64,000 nt of DNA from NCBI GenBank assembly GCA_010093605.1, contig MU004190.1:124001-188000 (forward strand), given 5' to 3'. A program made the translations under genes and the position numbers. Below the pieces are notes generated by a model. It saw only the letters and a list, made by a program, of their open reading frames with translations. It was not told where the DNA came from and made no database searches. Every line of letters starts with the position of its first letter. The first letter of the stretch is position 1. Positions 53,953 through 63,608 of the stretch are shown here, piece by piece. This stretch comes from Lophium mytilinum (taxonomy: Eukaryota; Ascomycota; Dothideomycetes; Mytilinidiales; Mytilinidiaceae).

Positions 53953-56190
53953 CTAGTCACTTTCTACGTCTCCACTACTTGGAGGGCCAGAAATAACGCT
54001 TTCTTGCTCGTAGCCGCTACTATCAGACTTCGACGCATCCTCATCAGGAATAGACTCGGCAACATCGCTGTCATTTTCCACAGACTCGGCATCATCGCTG
54101 TCATTATCCACAGACTCGGCATCATCGCTGTCATTATCCACAGACTCTTCCTCGCTGGACACATATTCGTAGCCTTCATTTGCTACCCTGAGCCTGTGTT
54201 CTGGATTCACCATGGTTCGTGAGCCATAGCATTTGAAGCACACCAGAAAACTGGAACATTCCATACAAGTATAATATCGCCCGACAATTCCCTAGTCTCA
54301 ATGATTAGCGTTATGCAGTGTTGTATTATCGACTGCTCTAGTTCTCACCATGAGGCAAATGCCACAGAAATAGTTGTCGCCGTCGGCATTGTCGCTGCAA
54401 TATATCTTCGCCCTTTTGGTCTCGCGGTCTGGCCAATTCGGTGGATCCAAGAGCTCAAGGATCTCGTCGGAGAGTCCGTAATACTCGGCGACTTCGTAGG
54501 GCCTCCATTGTCTGAATAGAACCTTACCACGGGCAGGCGCTGTTACATCTGCGCCATGCTTTTTCAACTCCCTGATTATATCGCCGCGCTCAGATGATTC
54601 CGTATCCCAGAAGCGACATTCTCGAAGAGCCCAGAATAGTGGTGTCCAGCCGTCGCAGTCCCCCTCTGTGACTAATCCTGGCTGTTCTTCGATAATGTAC
54701 TTGACAAGATCAAGGCGACCACTGACAACCGCAAAATGGAGTGCATTCCGCTGCATCCTGTCTTTGACAAAAAGTTCAGCTTTCACTTTCCGGCCTTCTT
54801 TTCGTAGCAGCTTGACGAAATCCAATGTACGATACAGGGCATGGTGCATAGGTCTTCGCCAAATTTGGTCCTGGGAGTTGATAACCGCACCGCGCTCGAG
54901 GAGTGATTCGACGATGTTTGTATCGGCCACTAGGCAAGCGGTATGTAGATTGCTTCCCCACCGGTAGCTGCGCTGGCAGGCGATAGCTGTGGTATTCTCC
55001 AGTAGGTAGGCGAGTACACTCGATGTTTCTTCATCCTTTCTGAAGCATGCCAACTGGAAAAGAGTGCAATCTCCTCCGCGATCTTTAATGGTATCACCGT
55101 CCTTGCCGACCAGAATCTTGATCACATCTAGAGAGCGCCATGAGCATGCAAAATGCAATGGTGTATCAAAATACGACAGCTGTGCGTTGACGTTCGCCCC
55201 TCTCGAGACCAGGAACCCAGTCTGCTCTACATTTCCATGAAGAATTGCTTTCGAGAGAGGGGTGTCTTTTTTCGAATCGGCAGTGTTTACTGAGGCTCCG
55301 CGGTTGACGAGGAGTTTAAGTATTGAGATATCAGTCGTAGGCGACACACAATTGAGTGCAGTTCGGCCGAGCTCATCGGGTGCCTCAATCTCAATGCTGT
55401 ACAGAAGCAAACTTCTCAGGATATCCTCCATATTTTTCTTTACGCATCTGCGAAGAAGATGTCGCATTGCCTTCTTCGTCATATGGTGAAACGGATACAT
55501 GCCAGCGTCCAGAAGCATCTTTGCTATTTTTTCTTCACCATTACCGACTGCAGTGGAGAGGTATGTCCCGCCATGGACCACCAGGCTGAGGTCCGGCTCA
55601 TATTTCAGTAGCTCTTTAACCGAGTCCCCTTTCCTGTAATGGCAAGCCAAGTATAACGCGGTCCTCCCGATACTAGTTTCAGCATCGATTTGTGCTCCTG
55701 CCTGGAGCAAGAGCCGCAGAATATCAGCATTGTCGTAGGCGGCATGTAACGGTGCCCAGCCGTCTTCATGGTCTTCTGGAGTGTTTGGATTTGCCTTGGC
55801 CTTGAGTAGATGTTCCACAATCTCAACGTAGCCCTTGAATGCAGCATGGTACAGCGGAGTTCGGCTTCCTCGGATAGTCTTCTTCTCTAGGTTTGCTCCT
55901 CCCTCGACAAGGAGCATCACAGCATCCGGAATGTTTTTCTCAACGGCCACTGCAAGATGGTGTGTCAGTGCCTCGATGTACTTTTCCTCGGACAAAGTTT
56001 TTCGGCCTCCTTCGACAAGGAGTTTAGCGGATGCTTTGTCTTCGAGTATGCCACCATTGAGCAAACTGAAAGAGCGCACTTAGTAAATGGTTGTGCTACA
56101 CCTAAGCAAGAAGCTGATGGCTTACTCAATTACCTCTCCCGGGGCATCGTCCCCTCCCTTCGCTTCCGAGCTATCAGAATTGGATGGCAT
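53953..56190 (-). CDS. ankyrin-repeat protein with ZZ-type zinc finger and acidic repeat tail
   Basis: Three exons: 56190-56126, 56065-54349, 54291-53953, giving 706 residues with phases agreeing. After a short leader (MPSNSDSSEAKGGDD), residues ~50-560 form about 12-14 ankyrin repeats (GSRTPLYHAAFKGYVEIVEH, GRTALYLACHYRKGDSVKEL, DTPLHFACSWRSLDVIKIL). The last splice builds a ZZ-type finger: CGIC, then YYTCMECSSFLVCFKCY. ZZ fingers bind peptides such as histone H3 or N-degrons. The C-terminus carries three 10-residue acidic repeats (ESVDNDSDDA; 30-nt units in DNA). The distal exon alone looks like a separate 103-codon gene, but the finger would then be broken. Fungal ankyrin proteins of this design often lie near allorecognition genes; function unknown. 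Confidence 0.82.
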
Positions 56191-56563
56191 GATGAGGCAC
56201 TTGTCAAAGTGATTTTCGCCGTTACTAAAATGTGGTAAAAGTGATTGGAATAGTATTATGGTGAAGAGAGAATGTAAGAGCTAAAAGCGGCACCGGTGGC
56301 TTTTATATTGTCTTGCACATGCTACGTACAGACTAATAATTCCAAAGGAGTCACTGAGGGGCTCGCTCACCGTGTGATGCAAGTTTCATCATGACTCCAA
56401 CTGCCACAGACTGTATGGCACGGCTCTATCCGCCCCAGCGCCAATGTACTAAGAAGTATGTTCCCCTTCGACTTCGTGCATGCTCTCGCTTTCGGGTATC
56501 TCAGCTCCAGAATTCATCCTCGTAGATAATCTCACATATGCCTACAAACCCCCGTCTTCTCGG
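56191..56563. other. intergenic
   Basis: Upstream of the ankyrin/ZZ gene. Nothing recognisable. Confidence 0.4.
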
Positions 56564-57264
56564 TCAGATTTTCGAAAAGCTTCCAAGACACTGAATCGTC
56601 TTTCCAAAGTCGCAGAGCAGCTCAATAGATTCTATGACTCTACTGAAAGTCTCATCGTTACGTTCAATCGTCTTCTCGCGTTTCAAGTCGCCCCCCAATC
56701 TGCTCTCCAACCGGAAGTTGGCCCCCTCGTCTCGCACAAAGTGCTCGTGATGCTGTTTCGGGTTCGAGAAGAAATTGCCATTGGAATACGTGACCACCAC
56801 CTCTGAAATATCCATCCCCTTCATCGCAATGGCGAATTAGAATGTCGTGCGGACTGCTTTAATTGGTGCAGCGACACTATTGGGGTCAAGGCGGAAATTG
56901 ACGACCATCAGGATGTAACGGCAGTGTTCATCACCAGATAAGGAGACGTGTACAATGTCTTTGCGTTCGTAGCGAATAGCAACATGGCTCTTGCGTTGAG
57001 CCACTAGAGGGCGCTGGTATGGGTCATCAGGGTCGTTTTCCATGGGAAAGAGGTCATCATACCCCGCAGGATGCAACAAAAAATGAAGCTCTGCAACGTT
57101 TTCCGCAGATCAGAGTTCCCCACTACTGGAGCTGAACGCATGCTGGTGGTGCTCCGCCTTTGATAGTTTTGCAAGGCGCTGAGTCCGTAATCGGTTCGGT
57201 CCAACCCTGATGACTCCCAGGATGGTGATTTCGGCGCCAGCGCTTTCCAAGAATCATTATCCAA
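56564..57264 (-). pseudogene. unidentified gene remnant
   Basis: Two open stretches in the same minus frame, 57103-56837 (DDLFPMENDPDDPYQRPLVA and VAIRYERKDIVHVSLSGDEH) and 56824-56564 (MKGMDISEVVVTYSNGNFF), are divided by one TAA at 56837. An upstream stretch from 57264 (MDNDSWKALAPKSPSWES) is in another frame. The composition is protein-like rather than random, but I do not recognise the family. Either a decayed gene or one with an intron I cannot place. Confidence 0.35.
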
Positions 57265-57560
57265 TGGGCAGAGCTAACCAGAAAAAAGATAGGGGAGGAT
57301 GAGTGACACATGTGCCAAGGAGGAACGGTGGCAAGATCGAGCAAGAAAAGGAACAGATTGACTGCGTCGTGCATCAAGCAGGAGTATAGCCTCTGAACGC
57401 ATCTCCCGGCCACCTCCCGAGGTTATCAGGGTGTTACAATGGCTTCTAATCCTTGGAGAGCTGTTTCAAGCCAATAAGCTCGATTTTCCAAGAGCTCTTG
57501 TCCTATGTTTCATAGAAACCTACCCAAACACTAATCACCGCTGCACCGCCAAATTACACT

Positions 57561-58770
57561 ATGTGGGTGTTGGGCGCACCCGATCAGCGATTGAACATCA
57601 CAGGTTCCGCTCAGCCTCCTCTGAGGCTGCAGAATCGTCTGTCACTCCCTCATCGCATTAAGGACTCCTTCTTTTCTGGTGCTTCACTACGCAGTCTACG
57701 ACTCTACGCCTGCTTTCCATTATTCGGGGCCTACTATTCTGAATACGGAAACTCCAGATCCCCGATCACCGTAGGCAGCAACTCAGAGAGCGGAAGTAAC
57801 GACTATGACGGCCCGCAATATAGCGGGGGGGCAGAGTCAGATGATGCGGGAGAGAAAGGAGAAGTCGAGGGTGACTATGAGTTGGGGAGTGACTCCGACA
57901 GCATCGCTAAGAAAAATGCCCAAGAGGAATCGAACAGAATCAGGGACGAGTGGGAGGAGAAAATGGACCAATTCTGGAAGAAACTTAAAGTTGCTAAATT
58001 GAATGCGAATGAGCAAATGTAGGCTGGAATCTTCACAGAGTACGCGGATTATATTGATCCGCGCTCAGGACTCAAGAACGTCTGGATAGAAGTTCCAGCC
58101 CATATGAGAAACGTTCTGTTTAAGATTACCCACGAAGGCGTGAGTTTAGGCCAGTCCCTTGGCTGGCAAAGTGTCTTTCGTTGGATGAAGTCTATCATAA
58201 GTTACTAGCAGAAGCAGACGGCTCAGGTTCAAATGTGCTCATCGAGGCGATCCAGAACAAAATGCATTGGCTCATTGAGGCTATCCTCGACAGCGAATTT
58301 CCAAAAGAGGAGCTTCAGAAATTACCAGGTCCGACCAAAGGGGAAAAATGATCACCGAAATTTGAAGGGCGAGCAAAGGCAATTGCATCCGCACCGCTCT
58401 AGAGACGGACGGCTTCGAGACACCCACCCTTGTTCGGCTGATCGAGATAGCGTATGGACATACGCTCACTCACCAAGATCCCATCGGGCGTACTCCATTA
58501 CACTTCGCGGCTCGCTATGAAAAAGCACGGCTGACAAACTTGATGTCATCTGCACTCTCATGAAATGCGGCGATGAAGCGTCCGATAAGCGCAATAAAGC
58601 ACCCGAGTGTTCCGTTTATCAATATCTGTGTGAGACCCGGCAGACGTACAACACAAAGGAAGCAGAGAAGAAGAACAAAGAAAGGATCAATGCTGTAGAA
58701 CTAGCACAGCAAGACGTTCGCGGAGTTCAAGGGCCCAAAGCCCGAAGCGGTCAAGGAAGAAGAGAGATGT
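57561..58770 (+). pseudogene. decayed ankyrin-type gene
   Basis: Family-like peptide stretches follow one another in shifting frames: ESGSNDYDGPQYSGGAESDD and WEEKMDQFWKKLKVAK (to a TAG at 58020), FTEYADYIDPRSGLKNVWIE (same frame), NVLIEAIQNKMHWLIEAILD (shifted, ends TGA near 58350), DPIGRTPLHFAARYEKARLT near 58,480 (an ankyrin repeat), and APECSVYQYLCETRQTYNT (58560-58772). This order recalls fungal proteins where ankyrin repeats precede such a C-terminal segment. I count at least two in-frame stops and two frame changes. Too many breaks for introns alone; a short intron at 58,140 is conceivable. Confidence 0.5.
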
Positions 58771-59156
58771 AGAGGCAGGGTCCGCAGAAACGGCTGATCA
58801 ACGTATCAGAGCTGCTGATAAAGCAATCGTAGCGAAATGAGAGAGCTTTATGTCTGAAAATGGAAAGGATGGTCTCCAGGAAGGGGATGAGGAAGAGAGG
58901 GAAAGCCGAAGCCTCGGGGCACCATCGTACGACCAAAGCATAACAATCGACGCGATCAGGTTGGGCCAGTTGCCATCCAGTTCGGTAATATCTGTATTGC
59001 AGTCATTGTCCTTCTGTAGAATTCAGTAGAGCGACTAGAGGTTCGCTCGTATCTCATATAACAAATCAAGGCTAAGCGTCTGGTCTCCCGCCATAATATC
59101 CACTAGTTTGAGTAAGGATGGTTCTTCGGAAAAATCAGGGCTCGACTGTCGTGATA
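58771..59156. other. intergenic
   Basis: Nothing recognisable; convergent to the cysteine-rich membrane protein gene. Confidence 0.4.
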
Positions 59157-60087
59157 TTATCCCGTCATTTCCGGTATATCACGATTCCCTAACTCATAAT
59201 ACTCGTTCGTCCTTGCATTATGCCCAACATTGTTTTGCCTTATATCACTTCGATCAAGTTCTGAAAGCTGCCGTCTAGTCTGCATTAGTTTGCGCAGCAG
59301 CACTAAAGCTGCAACTGCAGCTGCAAGAAACGCAGTGCCTAACACCACGCCAACCGAGGCGCCGACGACTGTTGTATGGTTTGCAGGACAGGAGGAGCAC
59401 GTTGGGCTGGAAATGGAGGATGTTGACATAGCGAAGCTTGTTGAGGCGGAAGCTGGAAGGCTAGAAGTAGAGGATTGTATCGTGGAAGATATATTCTGCG
59501 GGTTTAGTCCACAAGAGATCTCGAAGGTTTGGGGGTCGCTGTCACAACAGGTAAAGTTGCGTTCTCTATTGCAACAGAACCCCGCGTTCAAGCAAGGCTG
59601 AAGTGCGAAAAATTTAGCCCTGTTATCTATGCTTTTCTGTTAATAAGCTGCTTAGAGTCGCCCCTGGCCTCACAAGCAGAAGAGCGAGATGGAGAAACCT
59701 ACCACCAGTCTCATCCGGCGCACAGTACTGCCGGCAACTTTTATCTTAGAGCGTACTATCCGTACACCCCCCCTGGAAGAATATCGCGCGGGAGTCACCA
59801 TCATTCGGCGAGAAGCACAGCCCTTCGTTCGTGCAAATGTCGTGAGCGTTGCCAACGGGGCTGCCTAGACTACAACAGGCGCTATGTTCGCCATCAGCGC
59901 GTCTGGAGGCAGGCACGCAGGGCGAGTTATCGGCGTTGTGTGTACCGTCAAGGGAGAAGCAGTCCAAGGGTACGGTCGCGAGGATGGGACGAAACGCGAG
60001 GAACGTGGCGACGAGGGCGTATTGCAGGAAGGAGGTATCATATTTTGTGGCAGTGTGCCGGCGGGAGAATCGTGGTTTGCTGTTCAT
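59157..60087 (-). pseudogene. cysteine-rich secreted/single-pass membrane protein, interrupted
   Basis: On the minus strand, an N-terminal part (60087-59746) has a signal-anchor-like stretch (FLQYALVATFLAFRPILA) and a Cys-rich lectin-like ectodomain (LDCFSLDG, SACCSLG, CTNEGLCFSP, GGCTDSTL). After a TAA at 59746 the frame resumes with DKSCRQYCAPDETGG, then a probable intron (GTGAGG ... CTTCAG) and PCLNAGFCCNRERNFTCCDS, a Ser/Thr stalk, a membrane helix (VVGASVGVVLGTAFLAAAVA) and a short cytosolic tail. This Cys pattern plus Ser/Thr stalk plus one helix is a common fungal surface-protein form. The TAA could have come from CAA by C to T. If that stop is genuine the gene is dead; otherwise about 280 residues. 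Confidence 0.5.
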
Positions 60088-60752
60088 AGCTTCGGTTTGG
60101 ATAGATTGCCAGCCGAGTCACCAGCCACGCGCAAGCTGAACGTGCGTTGCTTCTGGAGTAGAGGGCTGTGATACTTCAAGACTTTGGATACAAGAGGAGA
60201 CGAAGGAGATCTATCCGTAACACAAAAGCGGGGAAGCTTGCCTTGCTTTTTTCTGTATCTTATCTCTACTAGCCCTTAAGATTGATTCAATGTGAAACAG
60301 TCTATCTATAGACGAGGCTGAGGATGTCGTGAATGGGTTGAGGTTGGTACTCCCAGCCTGAGTGCCCGAGGCATCATTTTTGGCGACTTGGTTCTTAATC
60401 GCAGGGGGGAGCATGTAGACTTACGAGGAACTCTTCCCACTTTTTGCTTCTTGACCTCGCTCTTCATGTACATGCCAACACTAGAGTAATTATGGATTGA
60501 GGATACCTTTTCGTTATATCATGAGGCTTTCTATGCTTATGCCCACGCATTTCTAACGTAATTGTAGCATTAACATCACGGGGCTAAGAGAGAGTCCACC
60601 TTTAGTAGAAACTGGTATGCGACTAGCACTCCCTGTAACTATATCGTTGTGCATTTTACAGCAATTTTCCCGGTGGCAAGAAGGCAGTGTCTACCCGTTG
60701 AAAATTGTCCGATGTTGGTATTGTCATTGAACCGGTTATCCCGAGCGAGACT
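60088..60752. other. intergenic with copy of HET-flanking repeat
   Basis: Downstream of the third HET gene and upstream of the cysteine-rich gene. It includes 60313-60378, similar to 62820-62888 on the other side of the HET gene. No gene seen. Confidence 0.45.
60313..60378. repeat. ~66-bp direct repeat flanking HET gene, distal copy
   Basis: Shares GAGGCTGAGG, CGTGAATGGGTTGAGGTT, CAGCCTGA and GAGGCATCATTT with 62820-62888, same orientation, about 80 percent similar by eye. Confidence 0.7.
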
Positions 60753-62693
60753 TCATACCAGAAGAATATCGTCCGCGTCGTCCCAATCCCATGTCACCAT
60801 TTCCCCAAACATAGCACCGCGTAAATAACACGTCTCTACAAATCGATATTCCTTTCCAGATACATGGCGAAGGATAACTGGCGTTTGGCAGCCCCGCAAA
60901 ATGAATATCTGGTCGCCCGGCATTGAACCAGACGCCAATCCGAGCAAGTAGTTTGTTGTGTGGAAAATCTTGCGTCCATGGGCAAAATGGGTAAAGGCTT
61001 GAATTCTAGAGACCAGAAGTTCGTTGTAGAGTGGTGCGCTTGACTGACTTTTTGGATTTTCTAGTTGATCGTACCCCTCGAGAAGTTCTTTCATGCGCGG
61101 CCAAGCGCTGCCGGGCAGACCCTCTAGTCCTTCGCTATTTGCTCTATCTGCCATGATCACTTCGAGTAAAGTTTCGCGCGTGATAAAGCTGTTGCCCAAT
61201 TTTGCATGGATTGTCTCGATGCGTGTGTCAAGATTAATGTACTGATAAAGGTCATTTACTGGGCAAAGTCTTTGAGACGAGAGATATCTGAAACGCGGGC
61301 TGAACACGTCAGCGATTGTTGTGATGCAGGTGCCGCGAACGTAGAGCTTGAGCGTGGACCCCGACTCAAGCCAAACATGCTTGACGGTCCTATCGAACCA
61401 CTCATGATGGACACTTGAGTCATCGGCACGCCAACTGCCCAAAGTGCTCGGAGTGTTGGAGCGCTGCACATACAGCTTCCGCAGCTTTGAAATCTTGTTC
61501 CATATTGGTACCCAGGACGGGACATTGGCCTGGCTATTGCCTGGTGTCCAATCTGTGCAGGCATTTCCTAGAATATCCAGGGTTTCGGACTCGCGGATCA
61601 TCGAGACGGCGGCTTGAATCAAGACCTGGCGAAATGGAAGTGCATAGTTCGCAGTGATTGTTATTCGCTTCGACCAGTCAAAGTCAGAGAACACCTCGAA
61701 TCCAGAGAACGCATATATTCGATCCCTCACGTCGGTTGCCTGCATGCTTGAAGCAAGGTTTGAGAGTAGCCGGCGAAAGTCAGAGAAGTTAAGACCGTAT
61801 ACATCGCGGCGACGACCGTGGGCCAGCCGCCATCTGGTTTCGTACATTTCTCGGAGTGTGTTCCAGCTACTGTCCTGCCGCAGGGCATGCCGGAGCGACC
61901 AAGGGCTTTGTTCGGAGAGGGCTGTCTTTGCTATGATGCGCAACGATTCTAGACTGAGTGCATGATTCCTCACTACAAAATCTGCTGATTTGGACATGGC
62001 TATTTCTTGGAAAACCCAAGCTCGAGTGAACCATTCATTTCGGAAGATGCGGATGAGAGCGCCGTGAGCCTCCGCAACGTCGGGCTGCTTGAAGGACTTG
62101 ATCAGCTTCTCTTGCAGAAGGTGCACTGTCTCCCTCTTCTTGGACGAGGCTTTGCAGATATCAATCAGCTCAATGAGGTAGCCGTCGATAGGTATGTCCC
62201 TAAGCCATACCAACACTCGCTCGCCGTGCCTGTAGATGTCCCCCATAATCTTCACCTGGTGGTTTCTCTCGTTGATAATGGTCTGGTTGATGCAAATTTG
62301 ATCGATCCACAGGTAACCGGTGCGGCAATGCCATGAAAGCCAGGGAATAGCTTCGGCAAGATTGCTATTGATGAGCATTGTTTTGAACTTCCCATTCACC
62401 CCAATCGATCCAAGATTGAGCTCGCATGCACGAGTAGCATCGCCCCAAACGTATGAGACCGTCTCGAAGGGCGGAGCCTTATGTAAGACGTGGTGTTCGA
62501 TGCTATATTCCCATGTTTCATCCGCAGATGATTTGGCGACTCGAAGAAGACGGATTTCGTTCGCGTGTAGAAGAGGGTCGAAAGTGTACCGCAAGGTTCG
62601 ACTTTGAGGGCTCGTAGAGGTAATGCTTTTGAGGGACTGTGAAGGCGACTCGAGAGTTTCGGAGGCTCGTCGCTTTCTCGAGGTCGTGGTCAT
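60753..62693 (-). CDS. HET-domain protein
   Basis: Single exon, 646 residues, from the ATG at 62693. HET blocks: FETVSYVWGDATRACEL (about 76-92), GYLWIDQICINQTIINERN (about 126-144), EWFTRAWVFQEIAMSKSADF (about 221-240) and DVRDRIYAFSGFEVF. The N-terminus is basic (KRRASE). The C-terminal part ends with a typical HET tail (LASGSMPGDQIFILRGCQTP, then VILRH, then WDWDDADDILLV). Third and last HET gene, unlike the other two in detail. It is flanked by a ~66-bp direct repeat, upstream at 62820-62888 and downstream at 60313-60378. Expected to act in fusion-triggered incompatibility; partners unknown. Confidence 0.9.
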   Translation of the reverse strand: MTTTSRKRRASETLESPSQSLKSITSTSPQSRTLRYTFDPLLHANEIRLLRVAKSSADETWEYSIEHHVLHKAPPFETVSYVWGDATRACELNLGSIGVNGKFKTMLINSNLAEAIPWLSWHCRTGYLWIDQICINQTIINERNHQVKIMGDIYRHGERVLVWLRDIPIDGYLIELIDICKASSKKRETVHLLQEKLIKSFKQPDVAEAHGALIRIFRNEWFTRAWVFQEIAMSKSADFVVRNHALSLESLRIIAKTALSEQSPWSLRHALRQDSSWNTLREMYETRWRLAHGRRRDVYGLNFSDFRRLLSNLASSMQATDVRDRIYAFSGFEVFSDFDWSKRITITANYALPFRQVLIQAAVSMIRESETLDILGNACTDWTPGNSQANVPSWVPIWNKISKLRKLYVQRSNTPSTLGSWRADDSSVHHEWFDRTVKHVWLESGSTLKLYVRGTCITTIADVFSPRFRYLSSQRLCPVNDLYQYINLDTRIETIHAKLGNSFITRETLLEVIMADRANSEGLEGLPGSAWPRMKELLEGYDQLENPKSQSSAPLYNELLVSRIQAFTHFAHGRKIFHTTNYLLGLASGSMPGDQIFILRGCQTPVILRHVSGKEYRFVETCYLRGAMFGEMVTWDWDDADDILLV

Positions 62694-63069
62694 TGTGTTC
62701 GAAGATCGACAACGAAAGAGGTGTCGTGGGCGGTTCTGGTATAGCCTGGTGGGCTGGGAAAGAAGACATTGTAGAAGAGGGAGCCCGCACGCCCTGCATC
62801 GCGACGTTGGGAGAGGTGCATGAGGCTGAGGCTGTGCGTGAATGGGTTGAGGTTGAGAGTGGCAGCCTGAATGCCTGAGGCATCATTTCGTGCACAGGCC
62901 ATCAACGCCATCCGCCCATCCTCGACTATAGGCATGCATCTTCATCGACAGAACTTTCCGATTGTGCAAACGAACAAAATGATTAGAGTAACTAGGTTTT
63001 AGTGTACGCGTGAGCTACAGACCCAATAATGCCGTTTCTAACCTTAGCCATCCCTCTTCTAACGTTCTT
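62694..63069. other. promoter region of HET gene
   Basis: Contains the repeat copy 62820-62888. On the minus strand the short peptide ARNDASGIQAATLNLNPF echoes AKNDASGTQAGSTNLNPF of the distal copy, but these are short frames only. Confidence 0.45.
62820..62888. repeat. ~68-bp direct repeat flanking HET gene, proximal copy
   Basis: Counterpart of 60313-60378; lies about 130 bp upstream of the HET ATG. Confidence 0.7.
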
Positions 63070-63284
63070 CTACTCTACCTCTAAATCCGCATCGCTATCC
63101 TCATCGTCATCAAGACTGTCCATCTTTCATCTCATTTCTTCTTTATCACTCTCAAACAATGTTCTTGCTTCAGTTATTGATGCGTTCACTATTCTTAGGT
63201 GCTCTGAACAGTCACGGGTCCTCGAGACATCTTCAGCTCCAGCGCCTCTCATGCAGCCTAGCGTAGCTTGCAGAAATCGGTTGC
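63070..63284 (-). pseudogene. scrap resembling the N-terminal region of fungal STAND proteins
   Basis: One minus frame reads NRFLQATLGCMRGAGAEDVS, then LRIVNASITEARTLFESDKE, a TGA at 63127-63129, and an acidic end (MDSLDDDEDSDADLEVE) before a TAG at 63070. The helical segment is like the effector-side N-terminus of some fungal NACHT/ankyrin proteins; the match is from memory and weak. The TGA could be a CGA altered by C to T. No downstream ATPase domain is present. Confidence 0.3.
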
Positions 63285-63608
63285 CTAGACTTGCCCTAAG
63301 CCTCAGCTCCCAACTCCTCAGAGCTACGATTTGCCATCAACGCTCAGCCAAGTCAAGAGCGGTGATAGTCCACAGTAATGGTGGACTTCAAGCTGACCCA
63401 ATCATGGGATACTGAATATGCGATTGCACCCGAGCTGAAGACACCAGGGTCTCCCGCAAGGTCGAGGCCCGGTCAAGCGAAAAGATGTCCTTAAAAAGCC
63501 GCGTATTCCTGCTTGGAGATTTAGAGCTGAAGTGAAGACTTCCCGCTCCAGATACTAGAGTGCGGTAAGGTACTTGAGCCTTTCTGTTCTATGATCTCGT
63601 ATGTTGTC
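63285..63608. other. intergenic
   Basis: About 320 bp before the membrane protein. Nothing recognisable. Confidence 0.4.

Noticed and set aside
53953-54264. Separate 103-codon acidic protein gene
   Set aside because: Phase and zinc-finger continuity show it to be the last exon of the ankyrin/ZZ gene.
63029-63415. 128-codon Ser/Leu-rich + ORF
   Set aside because: Low-complexity translation with no family resemblance; the opposite strand carries a better protein-like scrap.
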